DNA of 26,882 nucleotides. It comes from Phoronis ovalis (taxonomy: Eukaryota > Phoronida > Phoronidae). The stretch is taken from assembly GCA_028565635.1 (NCBI GenBank), contig JAOXYB010047169.1:1-26882 (forward strand), given 5' to 3'. Positions 13,301-25,300 of this stretch are shown here, piece by piece. The notes beneath the pieces were generated by a model that saw only the letters and a list, made by a program, of their open reading frames with translations, was not told where the DNA came from and ran no database searches. Each line of letters begins with the position of its first letter. Within the stretch, counting starts at the first letter, position 1. A program made the translations under genes and the position numbers.

Positions 13301-16300
13301 ATACAAAGAGTCCTTACTGCAGCCGATACGTACATACCTAAGGACATGAAAACATAATCTCATATCTCAAAGTAACTGACAGATGAGTCACATGTGATGT
13401 AACTTGCAACTACACCTCTGCTATCAACAACAACATTATGACAATAATACATATTAATTCACTGTTGAAATCGTATTTTACATTTTAAAATTCATATTAA
13501 TTAATAAATGGTCAACATACCTAGATGTTTGAAGATGGTCATTCCATAATATTGAAGTTGTCCATAGTGCGTGTTTGACATTAACGTATTCAACAGTAAT
13601 GCCTCCGCACTTCTATTCACCATATCACGTCGCACACTATCTGTAAGGTTATATTTGAAAATACTAGAATCTTCTGTTATCTCCAACATGTTGAGCTAGA
13701 CAAGACTATCCAGCAAACAGTAATTTTTACTGGACAACAACTGAATGAAATTTTTGACTGAGTGTATTATAACCATTCTTACTTTAGCTACTGAGATCAA
13801 TGAATGACAGTTCCTATCTTACTTAGCTGAAGAGTGGCTAACAAATTGCAGTTAGTATCTTACAGTACATACGTTGCAACTGACTGACAGTTCCTATCTC
13901 ATTCTGAGTTAGCTACTGAATGACTAATGAATGGATATGGCAGTCCTTTCTTATTCTTATTAAAATTCCGAATGTCAGTCTATTTACTGAACTACTGACT
14001 TACTAATGAATGGTTGCAGTACTTTTCTTATTTAGCTGTGGAGTGACTAATGAATGACAGTTTTTTTACACAGCTGCTGATTTTGAATAATGTATGTCAG
14101 TATTTACCAAATTTATGTTATTTTGTAATATTCAATAACTCAAAATTAGTTCAACTCTTTAAGTATAACACACTTAGACCAAAATTACAGTATGAGGCAC
14201 ACCACGAGGCCATAACTACGATAGCAATAAAGACTGTCCTTTTTCCAAAATATTATGCATAAAGCTAGGCCATAAAATTCATCTTCATAAAGAAATTAGA
14301 CACTTTTGAGTCTTCTGTGTTGTTAAAGAAGGATTGTGTGTACTTACCTGACTGCAAGAGAGCTAGAAGTACATTAAATATTGGACACAAAGCTTCAGCA
14401 TCACAAGTATAACGTGCTGCTTCCTCCAGTAATATTATATGAAGCTGGGCATCAACTAATGTTAAAACAGTTTCATCTGAAAATTAAATTACACTGACTC
14501 ATTTAATATCAGAATGAATGATCATTTGCCAATTACATATCAATTCAGAGAGATTATTAACAATAGAAATTCAACAAATTTATGCCAAAACTGAAAGTAA
14601 CCTTAATTTTGTGCAAAAGATACCATCATGCAGGATTGATAAGGGACTTGTGACTGAAAGCTATTTTTAAATGTATTTATTTATTGAATTAATCAATATT
14701 CATCATTAGGTGTTTTTCTTGTATCAGCATGATAGTATAGTGGCAGTTTTACAAGCTGATATTTGGCAGTTTATAAGCCGCTATAAAAGTAACAAGAAAT
14801 GAAGTTTACAATTTATAATGACTTTGTAATCAGTTGCTAAAAATAACTCCTACATTAAGCATCAAATTGCATCTCTGGATTTATCTTATTGTTTATTTTC
14901 ACTACTTTTTACTCACTATTTGAATTCAAAAAAAGTTTAAACAGTTGACAAGCTGCCATGGAGACCTCTCTGCTGTTAGGGTTTTTCAAGACTCCATCTA
15001 TTATTAGCTGATATTCATTGTTGTTCACAAGTTCAAGCTGCCTCTGGATATCTGAAAAAAATTAAAATTAGGTTTGACTGTCTTAACAATTAAAGATTCA
15101 ATGTAAAAAACATGAACAAAAGATTTTTAACAAAAAAAATAGAAAATATACTGTGAAACTAAATTCCGGTTGGGCAGAAAGATAGATGGTTCACCCATCA
15201 CTATACATCACTATATGGCAGTCATTAGTAAAGCAGTATAATGTAACATAGTGGGTTGCGCTTAAAGTCAAGAAGCCAAATAAAAAATTATTATGAAACT
15301 GTAACTGACCCAACAAGCATAATTAATGTAGTGTAATGTAACACCGGGATATCAAGAGACCCCAGGCTGACAAAAAAGAGACAATTATATTAAATATCAC
15401 CCTACCATTTTGTAGCAGCGCTTTTAATGCCAAGCAGGAGTTGGCCTGAACAGCAGGAGATTGTTGAAAAGCACTCATAGCTACAATGACGTTACCAGTT
15501 ATATCATTCTCTGCATTTAACAGCAATCTGCGAACCTCATCTAAATAAGAAAATCATTTATTAAAGCAGAATGATTACGTAAAATAACAAAGTTACGTAT
15601 TTAGGAAAATTCATTTTATTATTATATGCAATTTATAAACACTCAAAAAGTTGGCAGTAATGTCTGCGGTTAAGGTTCACCACTATTACGAAACATAGAA
15701 ACTTAAGATAGTCATGTCACATTTCTGGAGTGGTTGATAAAATTCAAATTTTTTAGGACATAAGATGTACTGTTGTACATTTTAAGTCATGAATATATGT
15801 AAAAAAAGGTCACATTTTAAATTAATAACTGTTTAAAAATCAAAAATCTACACATTCTTTAAACAGATCCTTCCTCGTGCCCATTTCCTACACACCTCAG
15901 TTTAACTCAATAATACTAATAGTCGTCCAAAATATTTTCTCTTTATAAATTTAATAAATCATTCACCGACAAGTACTTGTATACAAATGACAGAAATTAA
16001 ACGAACAGTGCCACAAAGTTGGTTGTAGTATAATATAGTTAAGGAAGCTTGCTGAAACTCACCGTTTTCCGAAAGATGAACTAATGTTTTGAATGCAGCA
16101 GTTTGAACTTCACTAACGGGAGCATGTTCATTTATCACTTTGATAATATGTCTGCCAAAAAAAAACAAAGCAATCAAGCTTAGTCTAGTTTTCAGTAATC
16201 CAATCAGTGAGTATTTGGCATCAAATCAATTCAGATAAAATGCTCATGTGACCAAGCACTGCAATGCCTTTTTGGTGGTTTCTTCAAGAAGCCAGGGAAT

Positions 16301-19300
16301 TCCCGGGCTTTCTTTAATCTTTAAAATTGAAACTAACAAAGAGTGGGACATATATTACTCACTTTGTCTGATAAGGAAATCAGATATGATGCAATGATTA
16401 TTTAAAAATCTTTGCACCATGGACTAAAAGAATATGTCAACTTAAAAATTATGCCAATGATTTACCGTTAAAATTATTACGATGATTCCAAATTTGACCT
16501 TCTCATATAAATACATACTAGTTACATATATATTTACTGATTTACAAAGACTTAGATCATTATTGTTACTACCACTAAGCAGAAATATACTAAAGCATGA
16601 TTATGCAAACAATAAATAATTATGTGGCACAACTATGATTTCTGAAGAGTATCAGAAATTTTAAAACTTTTTGACATATAGCATTTTTTAAATGTTAAGC
16701 TGCCTTAAAAAGTTTAACTGAATATTGGCTTCATTCACCGGTATCTTTATATTTTTTATGAATTCATGAGTACTTGAGACATAAAACAGAGCCATGAAAT
16801 TTTTTAGCCATATATTTGAAATTGTTAAATTGTAAAATTTTGTATCAGACTCTGGACCTGGCTGCAGAATACAGAGGTGCTAGTAAAATTATAATATTCA
16901 CAGCAAATAGGCTTCATATGAATTAAAAGTTGTATTACTTGACTAGACCTCAAATATAACCACAATGCATACATGAGAGAGAGCTTATCTGAAGCAAGAC
17001 AGCAAAGACAAAGATGCTGTTACTAATATTTTGACATATGACCAAATATGTGTAGTATTTATATCTGTTATAATCCTAATTTTTCATTGAAAAAAGTTGT
17101 TTCAGTAAAAAATTATTCAAGACTAAACTCTTGCAGTTCCACACTCAATTATAAGATTATCAGAAGGGCAGAAAACTTGGATAAATATTTTAAAATTGAT
17201 ATTTCAGTACCATTTGAAACCAGGGGTTAAAACATTGTAAAATTATATTTGACAATAGTTAGTATCTCATTTTTAATAATTAACCAGCCACTTATTCTTT
17301 GAGTTAAACAGATTTCAACTCGCATGGTGCAATAATTTCCAATCACATTGTATATTTATTCAGAATCCTGTTTCACTTGTACTTTTTTCATACAACTACA
17401 TTATTTACAAGTGCTTCTACATTAAATTAATATATTTTTAAAATTACTTTGCGAAATGCTTCAGTAAGGTACCAAACACGTTGGCACTCTTTGTGATTTT
17501 TTGAGTTTAAAACTTTGAAATAAAAAAGTAACAGGATTTCTTTAGGAGTAATTGTAATTTCAATTTGTGCACTTGTAACTTTCAATACTTAATATTTTTA
17601 AATTGAGTAATCGCAGAAAGTCCAAGTCTAGGTAGGAGTGTTCCAAAGCCATTGTCAAGTTATCAAAAAAGAAGGCACTTTCTGCAATGTCTTCCTTGCA
17701 CTTGTTCACTTAACAAAATATTGTGTATTAATCAGTTTTTATTATCTCCCCTATGTGTTTTATCTATCATAATATTAGCATTTAGCAGTAAGTACTGTTG
17801 TGAACTTAGATGTCAATCCATTACGTCAACTTTTTCGATATCTTACTGTACCTGGTTTATTGCTTCATTTTCTTAATTCATACACATCGTAAATACTGTG
17901 CTGCTGAAATTTTAACATTTTTCCATTCGAGATTAAATTCAAAATTACTTTTTAAACACTTTAAAAATTGATTACAAGTAAAACAAATTTAAGTATAAGC
18001 AAACTGTAATTTTATAAGATTTAGACCTATAGGTAAAGACCAGGTGTAATGTTACAGAAGCTCTGCATGCAAACTAAGAGAAGCAAATGTAGCCACCTTC
18101 CACTTTTGCTAGACAACTGTTCTATTGGTTAGGACCTCACTACATTTCTTCACCATTTCTAGATAATTATGGAAACATTATTATTATTATTATTACATTT
18201 TAATAAAGATATGTTCACTTTTGAGGTGAACTGCAAGTATTTCTGCCACGTACAAATGCAGTCATGTAAAAAATTGGTATCAACAGGTAAGTAGAAATTA
18301 TAATTTTTTTTTTCCACATAAAAATGTAAACTTTTTTTTCAAAGGTCAGATGCATATAAAGGAAGGACCATAATTTCATGTATTTCTAGTTTAATTGCCA
18401 GAAACCTTAATTTATTGAATGGTTTTCAATGCAGGAATAAGCATAAAACTGTCAACTAGCAATACCACTATTATCAACCTACTAGCCAGAAGACAGGTTA
18501 CAATTAGATGTAGGATGCATTGCATAGTTATTCAAGTTTATCTGAATGATGTATCTTATGAAATATGGTATAATAGTGATATAACTGTAAATAAAACTAA
18601 TTTTCGACCCCAAAATGTGATCACAGACTATCAAAATACTTCCCGCTATAATTTTACAATTGTCGCATGAAAACATACAGGTCATCGGACTTTGATAAGA
18701 ACTATTAGATTGTCAAGGTGAGGAATTTTATGACACATGATGGTGATAAAATAGAATTTTATCAAAATAAGTGCAATTCTATATGAGTCACATATCACAT
18801 ATTATTCAACCTTGTTACTGAACCTCAAAGTAAAAACTTTGTCTATCTGTAGTCTTAAAAATGTGAAAGTGATGTTATTTTTTAAGTCTTCATATGGATT
18901 CATTCTATTGTGGAATAATGTTACATAACTTGCAGTACACTGGAGAAATACTTCCAAGGTGTAATACCTGCAATATCTTATCAATAATACATTTTTTTTT
19001 TATATGTTGATTAGATGTATAATAATTATAATAAGTTTTAATAATCATGGCAAATAGTTCTGTATAACTAGTATATATTATTAGCCCATTTATTTCTTAA
19101 ACATTTTTTGTTTAATTTCAATAATAAAATATGTTAAAGAAAGCCAGTGAAAAATGCTTATTACAAATGTAATACAAATTAAAAAGCACACATTCGTCTT
19201 TACAATCTAAAGACATACTGAACAGATGAAACAAAGGCGTCCAACGATAGTCAGTCAGAAGAACCTGGTGCCAGCGGAGTTGGGCAAGTCTTGTATAATA

Positions 19301-22300
19301 CCTTAAATTATTTTTCCAGACAGGTTGCGCAAAAATAAGCCATATAAATATAAAGTCTTATCAGTCACTGCAAGGTTAAGCAAAGGTGAATATAGTATAG
19401 GTGTGACGCAATATACAAGTACACAAAAACAAATTGGTCCTTGGAACAGCTAAAGTAGTTATATTTAAAGTTACTGTAGCTTATATACACTGTTACTGGA
19501 AAGTAAATCAAGAGTACAATAAAGTTATATTAAAGTACGATCTTCCGTTAGATACGACTAAAGCTTGCTGAATATAAAGGTTAAAGTATTCATTTTAAAA
19601 TAGTATCATTATTGGCATAAAAAAGGCACTATTTATAATTTGTGAAGAGTACTTGTATTTGAGGGATTTAATTTTTTTGACATGGTATTTTTGAGATTAT
19701 AAGGCAAATGCAATTTCACTGCCTTTATATTCTGAAATTTAATATTTCTTGATAATATAATTGCAAAATGAAATTTTGTGACCATATGAATTCCTGTTTG
19801 ATTAGGCTAAATACGAGTTACATTTTGTGTTACAAGACTAAATCCCAATTCCGCCACAGTATCTGAGAATGTATCTGAAACAGTAAAGAAACAAAAAAAA
19901 GCTTTTCCATGGAATTTTACACTGCTATTGACACAAGTGACCAAAATTGTGTGCTGTTACCATGCAGTGAAAGTGATTCAAACCAAAAAAAATCCAAAAT
20001 TTTGTAATTTCATTAAAATTTGATTTTGAGTGAGATAAAAGAATAACCTCACAATGCTTTAATTTAAAACTCTGATTAGTTCAAAAATGCCAAAAAAAAA
20101 AATTAGAATTATTTTGGCACCATTTTCGTTGCTTCTGATTTACAGAAAACAAGGTTTTATCTTATTCAACAATTTATACATAAATTCTTACTGTGCAAAG
20201 TCATTGTTTGCTCCAATTAATCTCTGGAGGGTGAAGCTCTTGGTCATAAACACATCTAGCAATTCGCAGCCAACCTGAAAAAAAAATGGATGCATTCAAT
20301 GGGCATCAGTTGTCAGGTTAGGAAATACTGAACATGTGCATTAAAAACCCAAGTCATGACTCTCTACTCAACAGCCATATAATACAATGTCAGCAAAATT
20401 AATGAATACTTGACAAATGACTAGTATATGAAATCTTGTCTGGTAGGTAGATATTAGATAGATGCATTGATGGTCTCCACCTGTCTTGGTATTGCACAAC
20501 TGCTAATAGCTCCTCTTTAGCACAAGCAGCTCAGACATGAGGCTGGTTCTCTGTCTACAGGAATGCAATCTGCCAGTTCACAAACTGCAATATCTGACAC
20601 AATTTCCTGATAACTTCAATCTCTATTTGAAATTAACTTATTCTCTTGTTACTCTAAGATACTAGTTCTCTGTGTCGCTTAGCTACGATTTTTCAAATAT
20701 TTTTTGGTAAATACTCAGTTCACAATTCCATTAATGTCAGACAGGAGAATTAATATATACAGCTACACAGTGAATGCCTTGCATAATGAACTGTGATAAA
20801 AACACTATCAGCCTTTTAAAGCCTTGAATACTATTAATTTTATCAAGCTAATTCCTTTTAATGACCAAACATATGCTTTTGTTTGGAATTTAGGGTTCAA
20901 TAAAATCTACCGAACAGCATTTAATATTTTATCATAACTTATTTAATCAAAAGGATGACAAAGTTATTAAATATTCACGTAACGATATTGAATGACATTT
21001 TTATACTGTCAACTACTTATCAATAAAATTATATAATTTAAAAAGAGAAAAAATACAGAAATAAAGCGCACCTTTACATCTAATACGTGGGCTAAAATAA
21101 TGCAATTTATTGTTATAATAATTACCAGCAACCTTATCAGTATGGCAACAAAAACTAATGCAATTAACATTACATGAAATGTTATCACTTGGAGGAGCTG
21201 TGTATAAGATGTTTCATTACATAGATTAATGCAGCAAACCAAACACTAAATGTAATCTTGTTCAGCATTTGAATTTTCATAGAATTTTTCAGACGAAACT
21301 AATCTGGTGTGTACAGCTGCTTTGGTTTTTTTTAATAAAATGTTTCAGACGAAACAATAATTTTTTTAATGTGAGCAACTGTGATAAAAGTTACTTGGAT
21401 ATATCAGCATATAACACAACTACAATTGCATACACAATATTTTTAAAATTTAAACTACTGTAATTACCAATAAAGAACATTGAATACAGAAATTAATCCA
21501 AAAACACTGGTTTACACTGGAGAGCTTAAGATTCTGAACACAAACAAGGAGTAACAAGCTGTGAACAAAGAGTGAGCCATGAGTGTTTTAACAAGCTATG
21601 AACAATTACAAAGAGAGTGCCATGAGTGCTAAAACTGCCAAGTAAAAGAAAATGATCACTCATTTCGGGTTTAAAATAAAAATATCTTTATTAAAACGGA
21701 ATACTATTGACTTTTTACTTCTTGCTTTGGCGATCATGATAAGCACACACACACTTAACTTGTTATAACTTATATTTTTAATTAATATCTTAATATTTCT
21801 TTTATCAATAGCTTTTTTACTGCTCGACTGTCTCAAATTGTATTTTAGACTTCATATATATTTAGCTGGAGACAAACCAGGTAGAGATCACACAATATCC
21901 CATATGTTTAAACCTGATATACATATTTTGAGCATACTTTTGAGCAAGATCACCTTCCTTGTATAAAATGATGTCAACAAACAAAAGGCAAAGTACAATG
22001 AAATGAACTGGTGAACAATAAGTCAAATATCAGAAATTATCCAGCTAAAATATTTTTGTATTTATATGAGATTATATCGAAAAATTATCAGTTATCTGCC
22101 ACTAATATAGTTCAATGCTAATAATAGCAGATAATCAGGTACCCTTGACATTATAAACCCTATATATGTCACCTTCAATTACACTGTCACCCTCCATTAC
22201 ATGTCCTTTATTTCATATAAACCTTTAATTTTGTATTTTTTTTTTTAATTACATATTTTTAAAAAGTAAACACAATGACTGTTCTGAGGCAAGCATTTAG

Positions 22301-25300
22301 TACAACTGTTCATATAATATGTTTTTAATTTAAAATATTCATTAACAAAGTGCTCACAAAAGTTATTATAACAATACTTTTGAAAGTACACAATTTTAGA
22401 GCTAGTATCTTATATACACATGCCTGCATATCATACAATTACTATAAAAGACAAATATTTCATAAACCACACCCCAGGAAACCACAACAGATGTGAATTG
22501 AAACAGGTTACCTATATATTATACAAGGACCCAGCTACAAAAATTCATAGCAATTCATACCTATTGAAGTGACCTCCTGTGAAACTTACTTTTTACACCA
22601 AGATAAAACTGCAATGTCTTGGGCATTGGAATGTTAATTGTTACATGCAGGCAACCTTGATAATTTTCTGACATAAACTTTAACAAGGACTGCATTTATC
22701 ATGTACTTGTGCTATTTCTTTCTTTATTATGTACATGATCCCATATGCCTGATAATAAAGAACATTTCTGGATACAACTGCGATAGGGGACTTGAACAAA
22801 ATATATGTCATACAAGTTTCTCTATTAATTGATACAAATCCATGATCATGACTCAGTATATTACATTTTGGTTGTCCTTGTTTTAATGGTTCTGATTAAT
22901 AATATTACATCCCACCTTCGACAAATGTGACAGCTACATAATATTATAGTATTTTTTTTTTCAAGATCAATCTTTTATTCCAAAAACACTGAATATAGAA
23001 ACCTATAAAATTCTTACACAATTTTGCTAATGCTCTTAGTGAACACTTTTATAAGTAGGCCATAGCTGCAATGTAATCGATCTTACTTCTACAAACTCAG
23101 ACACAGTAAACTTCAAAATGACATCTTTAAAATTACAAAACAGGTACAAAGTCACTATTTTTTGATGGCCCACTAAAAAATTCAGTTTTTCTCCAGAAAT
23201 ATAAGTCATTTAATCTATTTACTAATAAAATTTCAATAAATAAACATTTTCTACTTATTCTGCAACAGATATGAAAAATAGTATAGCAGAAGTATAGTAG
23301 CAAATTCTGCACAAATGTTTTGGTTGAATTTTCAAAGTTTAAATAAAAATTGAATTCTCAGATCAAAAACATTAATTAATAATTTAATAAAGGATTAAAA
23401 ACACCACAACACAGCAGCAATTTACTGAGGCAATGTCAATAGTGAGCTACAAGAAATTCAGAAACTTTGGACACATTTGAGTGTTTATGATTGAGCTTGC
23501 TTGTTCCAACTTTCCCCAGTGCTCTTAGCATCGTCTTAAAAATTGCCCCAGTAAACAGCTACTGTGCTGATCAAACTATGTATTTTTAATAAACAGAAGC
23601 AATTGCAGGAAAGTCAGAATTCTGTCTATGGTATGGTGTTACGAAATACTGCAGGGACATATTCTTTGTCTATTCTACTTTGTATGTATGACGTTTTAGG
23701 CCACATGTCACCTTTGCGGCTAATTCAGGAAATTGCAATAAGAAAGGTTTCTCTTACTGAGAACTATAACTAACATTCAACGATAACAATGATATAACAA
23801 ACAGGGACATGAAACTTGTATGCTCAAACAAAGCGTACACATGAGTCACTACTCAAAGATTAAAAATAGATATCTTGAGGAGGCACCAGTTACTCTTAGG
23901 ATCAAACAAACATATGCAAAAATTTATTTAAATTAAAATGTAAACTGTTTAAATTGTACAATATGAATGGCCTTCTATTGGTTAGAATAAACGAATATAT
24001 AAACCAAGCACGAGTTAGCAGGTGATAAAATGTTTCAACGTGTCGAACTATCACGTATCTGCATATTCTATTAGGTGAATGTTGAAGATAGTTGTAATAT
24101 TTGGAATCAAGCAATACGTCAGCACGAGCTATCAACTGATAAAAAAGTTTCGAACTGGCTGAGCTATCACTTATCTTGATATCTTACCCGTTGTATGACT
24201 GGATTAGAGGTCATAGAGGTCATAATTTCCAGTAGTAACTTATGAGCATTGCTGGCCTCCAGCAACTGCAAGCATTCCACTAAAATTATAAAGAAAAATA
24301 TTTAAAGCTAACATCACTTTTTAATCTATAACAAATATCACTTGCTTTTTATGCTTTTATTGTAAAATTCTATGCAGTATGCCTTTGTGGCATTAGGGTG
24401 CTAATAGGGTTCTTTTTTATAAATCTGATTATAGTATTAAGATTCGGAATATGGCAAATATTTTATCTAGCGCCTCAATTATTTTAACCCAATGATACTA
24501 ATTAACCTAAGAGTTTTATCTAGCTCCCACATTTCCAATATCAAAAGAGCTGCAGAAATTCAACTATCATGTATATGCTGATTACTGTTGCAGATAGTAT
24601 ATGTTTTGATAAAAAATGCAAAAGATGCAATATGCATGTTACTTAATTACCATGCTGAGCTTGTTGTTTTAAAAGTTCAAAATACTCCACAAGAATTTCA
24701 GCACCATGGCGCATCCTGATTTGATCCAGTAGAACTCTTGTTTCCTGCAAACACAAAACATTTTTTTTGCATTAACTATGCATGGTTACATACCCATTAA
24801 TTGTATCATATATAAATACCTATGTACAACCAAGCTCATATAATCACTGGTTAGGAGCCCAGCCTGGCAATAGTTCAAGAAATGTGTAGCTTCACTTCTA
24901 TGAACTAAAATTCACTTTCAGAAAAAGTACGTCATACTCTCGGCTAAATATCTTTAAAAAGATGAATTAAAAAAATAATAAGTAGTCCATACAGAGGCCA
25001 CTGTGGTCTCAGGCAGATGAAACTGCAACTATAAATTATTCCAATATCTAGTTTTATACGGCACATGTAGTAGGCTTATTATCAGAAGCATCTAATGTTT
25101 TTGTAACTTGGAAGGCCATATCTTTTCTCATTCACCTGCAAGCTGATTTTTAAAAATTGACTAGGAAGCTGAATATGTGGCAAAATTGTATCTGCCGGCC
25201 AAAATAGTTTCAGCTGCTAGCTGAAATTTTAGAAAAAAGATATGTTTTTCACGCTAAAATAAATCATTTGTAAACTTTGCTTTAAAAAGTCAGATCGTTT

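Larger units (their letters stand above)
20275..24187 (-). other. Intron 3 (about 3.9 kb)
   Basis: 3913 nt. It contains a two-copy repeat at 21552-21632, a short AC microsatellite at 21744-21754 and a two-copy repeat close to the exon 3 donor (24006-24182). A less AT-rich patch at about 20480-20590 has stops in all minus-strand frames and no recognisable protein. No gene was found. Confidence 0.75.

Noticed and set aside
13641-13689. Upstream extension of exon 9 to an AG at 13690-13691
   Set aside because: The frame is open, but that acceptor gives phase 0, while exon 8 ends in phase 1. The AG at 13641-13642 keeps the frame.
19820-19880. Possible extra exon in intron 4 after the acceptor CTGTTTCAG
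   Set aside because: The in-phase reading meets a stop (TAG) after a dozen codons, and exons 4 and 5 already join in phase with continuous homology.
20440-20600. Less AT-rich patch in intron 3 as a hidden exon or transposon
   Set aside because: No open frame with splice sites, no recognisable protein motif and no terminal repeats.
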